Assembly: GCA_028869175.1 (NCBI GenBank)
Contig: JAGWTB010000005.1
Coordinates: forward strand, 1 to 58,614
DNA length: 58,614 nt
Source of the DNA: Sphingomonadales bacterium
GTDB lineage: Bacteria; Pseudomonadota; Alphaproteobacteria; Sphingomonadales; Sphingomonadaceae
Reading direction: 5' to 3'
The position numbers and the translations under genes are program-made. Positions within the stretch are counted from its first letter, which is position 1. Each line of letters starts with the position of its first letter. The notes beneath the pieces are model-generated. The model was given only the letters and a program-made list of their open reading frames with translations, did not search any database and was not told where the DNA came from. Below, one piece after another: positions 10,007 to 18,808 of this stretch.

Positions 10007-11484
10007 CCGAACAATCGACCGTGAAGGACCAGGCCGCGCGCGATGCCGCCGCAAAGGTGGCGGACTATGAGCACGGCTGGTCGGCCGACATCGAGACCGA
10101 CTTTGCCCCCAAGGGGCTGCGCGAGGATACCGTCCGCTTCATCAGCGCGAAGAAGAACGAGCCCGAATGGATGCTCGAATGGCGGCTCAAGGCCTATCGC
10201 CACTGGCTGACCATGCCAATGCCCGACTGGGCCAAGCTCAACATTTCGCCGATCGATTACCAGGACGCCTATTACTACGCCGCGCCCAAGGCGAAGAAGC
10301 AGCTCGCCAGCCTCGATGAAGTCGATCCCGAGATCCTGCGGGTGTATGAGAAGCTCGGCATCCCGCTGGAGGAGCAGAAAGTGCTCGCCGGGGTGGAGGG
10401 CGCGCGGCGCGTCGCGGTTGATGCAGTGTTCGATTCGGTCTCCGTCGCCACCACCTTTCGCGAGGAACTGAAGCGCGCCGGGGTGATCTTCCTGTCGATC
10501 AGCGAGGCGATCCGCGAATATCCCGACATGGTGAAGAAGTGGCTTGGCCGGGTCGTGCCGATGCACGACAACTTCTTCGCCGCGCTCAACTGCGCGGTCT
10601 TTTCCGACGGGACCTTCGTCTATGTACCCGAAGGCGTGCGTTGCCCGATGGAGCTCTCCACCTATTTCCGCATCAACGCGGAGAACACCGGCCAGTTCGA
10701 ACGCACGCTGATCGTCGCCGACAAGGGGGCCTATGTCTCCTACCTCGAAGGCTGCACCGCGCCGATGCGCGACGAGAACCAGCTTCACGCCGCCGTGGTC
10801 GAGTTGGTTGCGCTCGATGATGCCGAGATCAAGTATTCCACCGTGCAGAACTGGTACCCCGGCAACGCCGAGGGACTGGGCGGCATCTACAACTTCGTCA
10901 CCAAGCGCGCGCTGTGCCAGGGCAAACGCAGCAAGGTCAGCTGGACCCAGGTCGAAACTGGCAGCGCGGTCACCTGGAAGTACCCGTCCTGCGTGCTCAA
11001 CGGCGAGGATTCGGTGGGCGAGTTCTACTCAGTAGCAGTGACCAACAATTACCAGCAGGCCGATACCGGCACCAAGATGATCCACAACGGCAAGGGCAGC
11101 TGCTCGACCATCGTCTCCAAGGGTATCAGCGCGGGCAAGAGCAGCAACACCTATCGCGGCCTCGTGCGCGTCGGCGCGGGCGCGGACAACGTGCGCAACT
11201 TCACCCAGTGCGACAGCCTGCTGCTGGGCGGGGACTGCGGCGCGCATACCGTGCCCTATATCGAAGTGCGCAACCCCACCGCGCAGATCGAGCACGAGGC
11301 GACCACCAGCAAGATTTCCGACGACCAGTTGTTCTACGCGATGCAGCGCGGACTGGGTCAGGAGGAAGCCGTGGCGCTGATTGTCAACGGCTTTGCCAAG
11401 GAAGTCCTGCAGCAATTGCCCATGGAATTCGCAGTCGAGGCGCAGAAGCTGCTGGGGATTTCGCTTGAGGGGAGCGTGGGATGA
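10003..11484 (+). CDS. sufB: Fe-S cluster assembly protein SufB
   Basis: '[30 protein letters not shown]', '[43 protein letters not shown]', '[29 protein letters not shown]'. Confidence 0.97.
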   Translation: MTEQSTVKDQAARDAAAKVADYEHGWSADIETDFAPKGLREDTVRFISAKKNEPEWMLEWRLKAYRHWLTMPMPDWAKLNISPIDYQDAYYYAAPKAKKQLASLDEVDPEILRVYEKLGIPLEEQKVLAGVEGARRVAVDAVFDSVSVATTFREELKRAGVIFLSISEAIREYPDMVKKWLGRVVPMHDNFFAALNCAVFSDGTFVYVPEGVRCPMELSTYFRINAENTGQFERTLIVADKGAYVSYLEGCTAPMRDENQLHAAVVELVALDDAEIKYSTVQNWYPGNAEGLGGIYNFVTKRALCQGKRSKVSWTQVETGSAVTWKYPSCVLNGEDSVGEFYSVAVTNNYQQADTGTKMIHNGKGSCSTIVSKGISAGKSSNTYRGLVRVGAGADNVRNFTQCDSLLLGGDCGAHTVPYIEVRNPTAQIEHEATTSKISDDQLFYAMQRGLGQEEAVALIVNGFAKEVLQQLPMEFAVEAQKLLGISLEGSVG

Positions 11485-11984
11485 CTGCTTTTCTCGACAA
11501 GGGCTGGGCCAGGAAAGCCCCTCCCCTTCAGGGGAGGGGTTTGGGGTGGGGCTTGTCGCAAGAGCAGATCGAATGGCTGCACACGCGCGCTCGCGAGATG
11601 CGGCGCAACCCGACGGAACCCGAGAAGCGCTTGTGGCGCAACCTGTCCAATGGACAGCTTGATGGTCTGAAATTCCGGCGTCAGGAAGTGATCGGTCGCT
11701 TCATAGCCGATTTCATGTGCCCGGCTCGTTCGCTCATTGTCGAGGTCGACGGCGATACGCACGACGAGGACAAGGACAGGCTTCGGGACGAAGAGCTGGC
11801 CGAATTCGGCTTTCTGGTGGTGCGGGTGACCAATCTGGAGGTGATGGGCAATCCCGAGGGCGTGCTTACGGCGATCAGCCTGGCCGCTACCGGACGGTCT
11901 TCGCGCCACATTCCCCACCCCAACCCCTCCCCTGAAGGGGAGGGGCTTGTTAAGTCCCGCACGCCGGAAGGAACGCCCGCATGA
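11481..11984 (+). CDS. DUF559 domain (Vsr-like/PD-(D/E)XK fold) endonuclease-like protein, copy 1
   Basis: '[66 protein letters not shown]'; start and stop overlap neighbours by ATGA. Confidence 0.85.
   Translation: MTAFLDKGWARKAPPLQGRGLGWGLSQEQIEWLHTRAREMRRNPTEPEKRLWRNLSNGQLDGLKFRRQEVIGRFIADFMCPARSLIVEVDGDTHDEDKDRLRDEELAEFGFLVVRVTNLEVMGNPEGVLTAISLAATGRSSRHIPHPNPSPEGEGLVKSRTPEGTPA
11515..11551. repeat. Left arm of inverted REP-like repeat pair
   Basis: aagcccctccccttcaggggaggggtttggggtgggg; near-perfect inverted copy at 11913-11948. Confidence 0.9.
11913..11948. repeat. Right arm of inverted REP-like repeat pair
   Basis: ccccaccccaacccctcccctgaaggggaggggctt; reverse complement differs from the left arm by a single T indel. 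Confidence 0.9.
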
Positions 11985-12427
11985 CCACTCGCAAGACCCT
12001 CGGCATCCGGGCCGATGCTGCCGACACGCCGCCCGATCCGCGCGCCTGGGCCGCCACCGGCGAGCGGCTGGAGCGGCTGCGCGACCGCGCCCGGGATCTG
12101 CGCCGCCACCCCACCGATGCGCAGGTCATGCTGTGGGAACAGCTTTCCGGTGCACGGCTGGGCGGGGTGAAGTTCACCCGGCAGGCGGTGGTCGGCAGCA
12201 CCATCGTCGATTTCGCCTGCCCGTCGCGCTGGATCGTCGTCGAGATCACCGGCGCGGAAGACAGCGCCGAACTTGCCGAACTGCAGGACGGCAAGCTGAC
12301 CGCCGCCGGCATTCGCGTGCTGCGCTTTGCCGAGTGCGAAGTGCTGGACCGGCTCGACGCGGTGATGGCCGAAATCAACGCCGCCGTGAGCGCCCCGTTC
12401 GACCGCAAGACCGCGCGACGGGGGTAA
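11981..12427 (+). CDS. DUF559 domain protein, copy 2 (divergent, altered catalytic motif)
   Basis: 'LRRHPTDAQVMLWEQLSGARLGGVKFTRQAVVGSTIVDFACPSRWIVVEITGAEDSAEL' aligns with copy 1, but EVDGDTH is replaced by EITGAED. Confidence 0.8.
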   Translation: MTTRKTLGIRADAADTPPDPRAWAATGERLERLRDRARDLRRHPTDAQVMLWEQLSGARLGGVKFTRQAVVGSTIVDFACPSRWIVVEITGAEDSAELAELQDGKLTAAGIRVLRFAECEVLDRLDAVMAEINAAVSAPFDRKTARRG

Positions 12428-12431
12428 TAGG

Positions 12432-13181
12432 ATGACCATGCTCCAGATTCATAACCTCCATGCCACGGTCGCCGACAAGCCGATCCTCAAGGGCCTGAGC
12501 CTCACCATCAACGCGGGCGAGGTCCATGCGATCATGGGGCCGAACGGCGCGGGCAAGTCGACGCTGGGCTATACGCTGGGCGGGCGGCCCGGCTATGACG
12601 TGACCGGCGGCGAGGTGCTGTTCTGCGGGCAGGATCTGCTCGCGCTGGCACCGCACGAGCGGGCCGCTGCCGGCCTGTTCCTCGGCTTCCAGTACCCGGT
12701 CGAGATTCCCGGTGTATCCTTCGTCCAGTTCCTGCGCGAGGCGGCCAATGCCCAGCGCCGGCACCGGGGCGAGGAGCCGCTTTCGGGCGGCGAATTCCTC
12801 AAGCTGGCGCGCGAGAAGGCGGCGCTGCTGCGCATGGACATGGACATGCTCAAGCGCCCGGTGAACGTCGGTTTCTCCGGCGGCGAGAAGAAGCGTGCCG
12901 AGATGGTGCAAATGGGCATTCTCGCGCCCAGGCTGGCGATCCTCGACGAGACCGATTCCGGGCTCGACATCGATGCCCTGCGCATCTGCGGCGAGGGGAT
13001 CGAGGCGATCATGCGCAAGCCGGACAAGGCCGTGCTGCTGATCACCCATTACCAGCGCCTGCTCGACTATGTGAAGCCCGACTTCGTCCATGTCCTCGCC
13101 GGTGGCCGCATCGTCCGCACTGGCGGGCCGGAACTGGCGCTGGAACTGGAAGAGCAGGGCTATGAGGCGGTAGCGGCGTGA
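12432..13181 (+). CDS. sufC: Fe-S cluster assembly ATPase SufC
   Basis: Walker A 'GPNGAGKST', signature 'GFSGGEKKRAEMVQM', 'ILDETDSGLDIDAL'. Confidence 0.97.
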   Translation: MTMLQIHNLHATVADKPILKGLSLTINAGEVHAIMGPNGAGKSTLGYTLGGRPGYDVTGGEVLFCGQDLLALAPHERAAAGLFLGFQYPVEIPGVSFVQFLREAANAQRRHRGEEPLSGGEFLKLAREKAALLRMDMDMLKRPVNVGFSGGEKKRAEMVQMGILAPRLAILDETDSGLDIDALRICGEGIEAIMRKPDKAVLLITHYQRLLDYVKPDFVHVLAGGRIVRTGGPELALELEEQGYEAVAA

Positions 13182-13912
13182 GCGAGGTTCTCGCCCTTCC
13201 TGCCCACAAGGACGAGGCCTGGCGCTATGCCGACCTCGAAGCGCTCGCCGCGCTGTGGCCCTTGCCCGATGCGGAAGCCGTGGTCGTGCCGGCAAACGGC
13301 GCTTTCGCGCGCGCCGTGGTGCAGGATGCGGGCGGGGTCACCCGGCTGAACCTGACGCTTGAACGCGGTGCGCGGGCGGCGGTGCATGTGCTGAACACCG
13401 GCGCGGTCTTTGGCCGGGTCGAACTGGCCGTGACGCTGCACGAAGGTGCGGATTTCACCCTTGGCGCGGCGCAGCTGGGCGGGGGCGAGGCGACGCTGGA
13501 AGTGGTCGCCACGGTCCGCCATGCCGAACCGGGCGCAACGTCGCGGCAGGTGGTGCGCTCGGTCCTGGCGGGCAGGGCTACCGGCACCTGCCTGGCGCGG
13601 GTGGAAGTGGCGAAGGGTGCCGTCGGCACCGATGCCGTCCAGTCGATCCGCGCCATGCTGCTTGACCGGACCGCCACGGCCAACGCCAAGCCCGAACTCG
13701 AAATCTTCGCCGACGACGTGAAGTGCGCGCACGGCTGCGCGGTTGGCGAACTCGATCCGGCGGGGCTGTTCTACATGGCCTCGCGCGGGATCGCGCCGGC
13801 AGAGGCCAAGAAGCTGATGCTGCAGGCGTTCATCGCCGAGGCTTTCGTTGGTGCACAGGCCGAAGAGCGCCTGCTGGCGCTGGCGCTGCATGCCCTGGGG
13901 GCGCTGGTATGA
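13178..13912 (+). CDS. sufD: Fe-S cluster assembly protein SufD
   Basis: 'KPELEIFADDVKCAHGCAVGELDPAGLFYMASRGIAPAEAKKLMLQAFIAEAF'; overlaps sufC stop by GTGA. Confidence 0.93.
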   Translation: MSEVLALPAHKDEAWRYADLEALAALWPLPDAEAVVVPANGAFARAVVQDAGGVTRLNLTLERGARAAVHVLNTGAVFGRVELAVTLHEGADFTLGAAQLGGGEATLEVVATVRHAEPGATSRQVVRSVLAGRATGTCLARVEVAKGAVGTDAVQSIRAMLLDRTATANAKPELEIFADDVKCAHGCAVGELDPAGLFYMASRGIAPAEAKKLMLQAFIAEAFVGAQAEERLLALALHALGALV

Positions 13913-15162
13913 GCGGCGATCCAAGCCGCCAGGCGCTGTCGCGCTGGGAGAACGAGGGTGGCGGCCTGCCGCCCCGGCCGCATCGGGCAGACTTCCCCGG
14001 CCTGGCGAACGGCTGGCACTATCTAGATACTGCGGCCACCGCGCAGAAGCCGCAGGTGGTAATCGACGCCACGGTTACCGCGATGGGGCGCGACTATGCG
14101 ACCGTGCACCGGGGGGTCTATGCCCGCTCGGCGGACATGACGCTCGCCTTCGAAGCGGCGCGCCGCAAGGTTGCTGCGTTCATCGGCGGGCAGGAGCGCG
14201 AAGTGGTCTTCACCCGCGGCGCGACCGAGGCGATCAACCTTGTCGCGCAGACCTGGGGCGCGGCGAACCTCACGGCGGGCGACCGGATTCTGCTCTCGGT
14301 GCTGGAGCATCATTCCAATATCGTCCCCTGGCAATTGCTGGCGCAGCGCACCGGCGTTGCCATCGATGTCTGCCCGCTCACCCCGGACGGACGGATCGAC
14401 CTCGACGCGGCGGAAGCGATGCTCACCCCTGCACACAAGCTGGTGGCCTTCGCGCATGTTTCCAACGTGCTGGGTTCGCTGCTCGACGCGCCGCGCGCCG
14501 TGGCGCTGGCGCATGGCGTCGGCGCGAAGATCCTGCTCGATGGCTGCCAGGCCGTGCCGCGGCTGCCGGTGGATGTCGCTGTGCTGGGCTGCGATTTCTA
14601 CGTGTTTTCGGCGCACAAGCTCTATGGTCCCACCGGGATCGGCGCGTTGTGGGGCCGGGCCGAGCTGCTCGAGGCGATGCCGCCGTGGCAGGGCGGCGGC
14701 GCGATGATCGACCGGGTGAGCTTTGCCGGCACCACTTTCGCCCCGCCGCCGCAGCGCTTCGAAGCTGGCACGCCGGCGATTGTCGAGGCCATCGCGCTGG
14801 GCGCGGCAGTGGACTATGTTTCCGCCGTGGGCCTCCCCGCGATCCATGCGCACGAAGCCGCGCTGGTCGCCACCTGCCGCGAGGAACTGCGCCGGATCAA
14901 CGCGGTGACGCTGTTCGGGCCCGAGGATTCGGCCGGCATCGTCTCCTTCGCGCTTGACGGCGTACATCCGCATGACCTCGGCACCATATTGGACGAGGAA
15001 CATGTGGCGATCCGGGCCGGGCATCACTGCGCCCAGCCGCTGATGGACCACCTGGGCGTGGCGGCGACGGCTCGGGCCAGCTTCGGCCTCTACAACGACG
15101 AAACGGACATCGCTGCCCTGCTGCGCGGTATCGAACGGACAAGAAGGATATTCGCTACATGA
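13909..15162 (+). CDS. sufS: Cysteine desulfurase SufS
   Basis: 'YLDTAATAQKP', 'VFTRGATEAINLVAQTWG', PLP-Lys motif 'FSAHKLYGPTGIGALWG', 'IRAGHHCAQPLMDHLG'; ATG at 13909 overlaps sufD. Confidence 0.95.
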   Translation: MSGDPSRQALSRWENEGGGLPPRPHRADFPGLANGWHYLDTAATAQKPQVVIDATVTAMGRDYATVHRGVYARSADMTLAFEAARRKVAAFIGGQEREVVFTRGATEAINLVAQTWGAANLTAGDRILLSVLEHHSNIVPWQLLAQRTGVAIDVCPLTPDGRIDLDAAEAMLTPAHKLVAFAHVSNVLGSLLDAPRAVALAHGVGAKILLDGCQAVPRLPVDVAVLGCDFYVFSAHKLYGPTGIGALWGRAELLEAMPPWQGGGAMIDRVSFAGTTFAPPPQRFEAGTPAIVEAIALGAAVDYVSAVGLPAIHAHEAALVATCREELRRINAVTLFGPEDSAGIVSFALDGVHPHDLGTILDEEHVAIRAGHHCAQPLMDHLGVAATARASFGLYNDETDIAALLRGIERTRRIFAT

Positions 15163-15647
15163 CCCCTGACGTTAGCGGGGAAGAACCACGGTTTACCGTC
15201 GAGGAAGTGGCGAGCGTGCCGCCGCCCGCACGGGCACGGGTGGAAGACGCCGAAGCGCCCGCCGAAAAGTTGGAGCGCAAGAAGGATTACCTTGAAGGTT
15301 TCCTTGCCGCCAAGCCGGCGGACGTTGCTCCGGGTGAACCTGGCGGTGACCTTTACGAAGGCGTGATTGCCGCGCTCAAGGACATCTTCGATCCGGAAAT
15401 CCCGGTGAACATCTATGATCTCGGGCTGATCTACGGCGTCGAAGTGGATAACGATGCCGCCGTGGTGGTGACGATGACGCTGACAACACCGCATTGCCCG
15501 GTGGCTGAATCGATGCCCGGAGAAGTGGAACTGCGCGTCAGCGCGGTACCCGGCGTGCGCGACTGCGAGGTCAATCTCGTCTGGGACCCGCCGTGGGACA
15601 TGGCCAAGATGAGCGACGAGGCGAAGCTCGAACTGGGCATGTTATAG
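15159..15647 (+). CDS. sufT: SUF-system MIP18/DUF59 protein (SufT-like)
   Basis: 'VIAALKDIFDPEIPVNIYDLGLIYGVEVDNDAAVVVTMTLTTPHCPVAESMPGEVE'. Confidence 0.85.
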   Translation: MTPDVSGEEPRFTVEEVASVPPPARARVEDAEAPAEKLERKKDYLEGFLAAKPADVAPGEPGGDLYEGVIAALKDIFDPEIPVNIYDLGLIYGVEVDNDAAVVVTMTLTTPHCPVAESMPGEVELRVSAVPGVRDCEVNLVWDPPWDMAKMSDEAKLELGML

Positions 15648-15648
15648 C

Positions 15649-15754
15649 CCTTTTCTCCCGCATGCGGGAAGGGTTGGGGGTGGGCAAATGGCCGAACCGT
15701 CCCCAGATGAGCATGGCCCACCCCCGTCCCCTCCCGCACCCGGGAGGGGGGAAG
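15649..15754. repeat. MITE-like inverted-repeat element between sufT and sufA
   Basis: Left cccttttctcccgcatgcgggaagggttgggggtgggc and right gcccacccccgtcccctcccgcacccgggaggggggaagg are imperfect inverted copies, each containing its own palindrome. Confidence 0.7.
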
Positions 15755-15762
15755 GATCTGGA

Positions 15763-16119
15763 ATGACCGAAACCCGCACTCGCCAGCGCCCCGCCGCCGT
15801 CATCCTGACACCCAGTGCCGAGGCGCGCATCGCGCATCTGATGGGCGCGGCCCCTGCCGGCGCGATCGGGGTGAAGCTTTCCACCCCGCGCCGCGGCTGT
15901 TCGGGGCTGGCCTATTCGGTCGACTATGTCACCGAGGCGAATGGGCTGGATGAGAGGATCGACACCCCCGGCGGAGCCTTCTTCATCGATGCGGCATCGG
16001 TGCTCTACCTGATTGGCAGCACGATGGACTGGGTGGAAGACGATTTCCAGGCGGGCTTCGTGTTCCAGAACCCCAACGCGAAGGGCTCCTGCGGCTGCGG
16101 CGAGAGCTTTACCGTCTGA
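15763..16119 (+). CDS. sufA: HesB/IscA-type Fe-S assembly protein SufA
   Basis: 'VKLSTPRRGCSGLAYSVDYV' and 'NPNAKGSCGCGESFTV'; likely start ATGACCGAAACC at 15763 downstream of the repeat. Confidence 0.88.
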   Translation: MTETRTRQRPAAVILTPSAEARIAHLMGAAPAGAIGVKLSTPRRGCSGLAYSVDYVTEANGLDERIDTPGGAFFIDAASVLYLIGSTMDWVEDDFQAGFVFQNPNAKGSCGCGESFTV

Positions 16120-16179
16120 GTTTGCCCAAGGCTGGTACCGAACCGAAATTCGCTCTTCCGCGAATTCCCCATCAAACCC

Positions 16180-16599
16180 TCAGGGCTTCCTCAGCGCCGC
16201 GACACAGGCCACCTTGTCGACTTCGCGCCCGTCACTGCGGCGGGCATCGACATAGGTTGCCCTGGGATCGCGGCCCTGCGCGGGCGGATAGAGGAACACG
16301 TCGAGCACGCAGGGCGTGCCGGTGAACTGCAGCTTGCGGGCATCTCCCTCCCACACGTCGAGCCGCGCCGGGCCGAACTGGCGGACAAGGTCGTCCACGC
16401 CTGCGCCGATCACCCCTTCCAGCCCCGGTATCATCTGCACCTGCGCCGGTGGCGGTGGGCGATGGACCGGCGGACGCACCACGGCGGTGCTGGCCGGGTG
16501 GTGCGGCAAGGGCGCGCTGCGCACCGGGGCATTGCCCGATCCGCCGCAGGCAGCGAGCAGCGGCAGCAGGGCGAGCAAGGCGATGGTATCACGCCGCAT
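16180..16599 (-). CDS. Putative lipoprotein
   Basis: Signal peptide with lipobox 'LLPLLAACGG'; 139 aa, function unknown. Confidence 0.65.
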   Translation of the reverse strand: MRRDTIALLALLPLLAACGGSGNAPVRSAPLPHHPASTAVVRPPVHRPPPPAQVQMIPGLEGVIGAGVDDLVRQFGPARLDVWEGDARKLQFTGTPCVLDVFLYPPAQGRDPRATYVDARRSDGREVDKVACVAALRKP

Positions 16600-17266
16600 C
16601 GGGCAGGGTTCCCTTCCGGTGGATGAGGTGCGCGGCGAGCGCCGCAGACAGGATCGGGGCGATCAGGTTGACCACGGGCACCAGCAGCAGCGCGGCGGCA
16701 ATGCCGCCCAGCATCAGCCGTTCGGCGCGGCTGATCGGCGGCAGCGCATCGGCGGCGTGGCGGTGGCGCAGCCAGACCATGTCGGTCAACTCGCGCCCCA
16801 GCAGCAATGCGTTGACTGCCCAGAACACCAGCGCGGTGCCCACACCGGTGATCAGCAGCGCCAGCGCGAAGGGCAGGGCGATAAGGTTGAACAGCAGAGC
16901 ACGGCCCGCACCCTTGAGGCCGTTCGCCAGTTCCTCGCGCCAGCCCAGCCGCCGCGCTCCGGCCAGCGCGGCGGGATAGTGGCGGGCTTCCACCGCTTCG
17001 ACCACTTCGTCAGCGAAGAACTGCAGCACCGCGATGGCGACGAGCCGCCACAGCAGCCACATGCCCACCAGCACCAGCACGGCGGCGATCAGTTCGCTTG
17101 CGCCCGAGGTGGCGGTCGATGTCGCCAGCATCTGCTGCACCGCCCACCAGCCCGCCGCACCCAGCAGCGCGACGATCAGCAGGGTTAGTGCCAGGCTCTT
17201 CACCAGCACGCGCAGCACGCGGGGATCGCCAAGCTGGCGAAGGGCAAGAAACAACGCGGAAATCAT
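16589..17266 (-). CDS. EI24/CysZ-like integral membrane protein
   Basis: Multiple TM segments, 'LGWREELANGLKGAGRALLFNLIALPFALALLITGVGTALVFWAVNALLLGRE'. Confidence 0.75.
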   Translation of the reverse strand: MISALFLALRQLGDPRVLRVLVKSLALTLLIVALLGAAGWWAVQQMLATSTATSGASELIAAVLVLVGMWLLWRLVAIAVLQFFADEVVEAVEARHYPAALAGARRLGWREELANGLKGAGRALLFNLIALPFALALLITGVGTALVFWAVNALLLGRELTDMVWLRHRHAADALPPISRAERLMLGGIAAALLLVPVVNLIAPILSAALAAHLIHRKGTLPDAA

Positions 17267-17386
17267 GGCTGGACAGGCGAATCGCCGCTTGCCGCCGCGC
17301 TGTCAACGGCGGTGTGGCTTGCCATGCGGCAGGCCGGGCGCTAGGCGCGCCGGCAGCACCGCCCTCCAGCACCGGGAATTCCTTGC

Positions 17387-18382
17387 ATGTCGCAGCCTTC
17401 CATCGATGTCATCGCCATCGGCAACGCCATCGTCGACGTCATGTCGCCCTGTGACGATGCCCTGATCGAACGGCTGGGGCTGGAGCGTGGCGGGATGACC
17501 CTGATCGATACCGAGCAGGCCCACGCACTCTATGACGCCATGGGCCCGGCGCGCGAGATTTCCGGCGGTTCGGCGGCGAACACGCTGGCCGGGCTTGCCG
17601 CGCTCGGTTCTAACTGCGCCTTCATCGGCCAGGTTGCCGACGACCAGCTGGGTGAGGTTTTCGCGCATGACATTCGCGCCGGTGGCATCCACTTCGCCAC
17701 CGCAGCGCGCGCCGGCGATCCGCCGACGGCGCGCTGCCTGATTTTCGTTACCCCCGATGGCCAGCGGACGATGAACACCTTCCTCGGCGCGTCGCAGTTC
17801 CTGCCCGCCGCCGCGCTGGACGAAAGCCTGATCGCCTCGGCCAGGGTGCTCTACCTCGAAGGCTACCTGTGGGACCCGGAAGAGCCGCGCGCCGCCATGC
17901 GCCGCGCCATCGCCGCCGCGCGCAATGCCGGCCGCGAAGTGGCCTTCACCCTGTCAGACGCCTTCGTCATCAGCCGCCACGGTGACGATTTCCGTGCGCT
18001 GATCGATGCTGGCGAGATCGACATCCTGTTCGCCAACCACGTCGAACTGGCGGCGCTGACCGGTGAGGACGATTTCGATGCCGGCCTTGCCAAGCTGGCC
18101 CCCAAGGTACCGGTGCTGGTCGTCACTCGCTCGGAACAGGGTGCGGTGGCGATCAAGGGCGGCGAGCGCAGCGAAGTGCCGGCGCAGCCGGTGGCCCACG
18201 TGGTCGATACCACCGGCGCGGGCGACCTGTTCGCCGCTGGCTTCCTGCACGGCCACGTGCGCGGTCGCCCGGTGGCCGAATGCCTGACCCTGGGTGCCAT
18301 CGCCGCCGCCGAGATCATTTCGCACTACGGTGCCCGGCCCGAAGCCGACCTCAAGGAACTGGTCGCCGAAAAGCTGGGCTGA
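17387..18382 (+). CDS. PfkB-family adenosine/sugar kinase
   Basis: 'GGSAANTLAGLAALGSNCAFIGQVADDQLGE' and 'DTTGAGDLFAAGFLHG'. Confidence 0.9.
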   Translation: MSQPSIDVIAIGNAIVDVMSPCDDALIERLGLERGGMTLIDTEQAHALYDAMGPAREISGGSAANTLAGLAALGSNCAFIGQVADDQLGEVFAHDIRAGGIHFATAARAGDPPTARCLIFVTPDGQRTMNTFLGASQFLPAAALDESLIASARVLYLEGYLWDPEEPRAAMRRAIAAARNAGREVAFTLSDAFVISRHGDDFRALIDAGEIDILFANHVELAALTGEDDFDAGLAKLAPKVPVLVVTRSEQGAVAIKGGERSEVPAQPVAHVVDTTGAGDLFAAGFLHGHVRGRPVAECLTLGAIAAAEIISHYGARPEADLKELVAEKLG

Positions 18383-18472
18383 CCGGCTGGCGGTTCACCG
18401 CTCCAGACCAGGCCACGTCCTAACCCCGTTTGGAGTGCCAGCAACCTCCCGCGCGAAGGCTGGCGCGCCGGG

Positions 18473-18808
18473 CTACTCCGCCGGCTGCCGGGTGATCCGC
18501 ATCTCCTTGCGGAACTTCGCATGGCGCGCTTCGCCATCGGTGAGCATTTCCACCGCGTGGGTCACGTGGGTGAAGCTGAGCAGCAGGTCGAGCAGTCGCC
18601 GCTCCTTATCGTCGAGTTCGGCGATCGGCTTGGCATCAAGCTGCGCCAGCGCCTGCGGAACAAGGTCCTTGGCGATGGCGTAGAACGCGTTGCGCTGCGC
18701 CGGGGTGCTGTCGCTGCGGCGCTGGTCGCGGTTGGCGGTGCCGGAGACGGCCCAGTAATCGACGAAGGGTTCGAGCACGGCGTAGCCATCGGGCAGCTGG
18801 TTGCTCAT
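18473..18808 (-). CDS. Small conserved-looking protein coupled to the Rieske oxygenase
   Basis: 111 aa ORF; start overlaps the Rieske oxygenase stop by 4 nt. Confidence 0.6.
   Translation of the reverse strand: MSNQLPDGYAVLEPFVDYWAVSGTANRDQRRSDSTPAQRNAFYAIAKDLVPQALAQLDAKPIAELDDKERRLLDLLLSFTHVTHAVEMLTDGEARHAKFRKEMRITRQPAE

Noticed and set aside
11515-12427. CRISPR or toxin-antitoxin interpretation of the repeat/DUF559 region
   Set aside because: Repeats are inverted and only paired, with no regular spacers; neither DUF559 protein resembles a known toxin or antitoxin.
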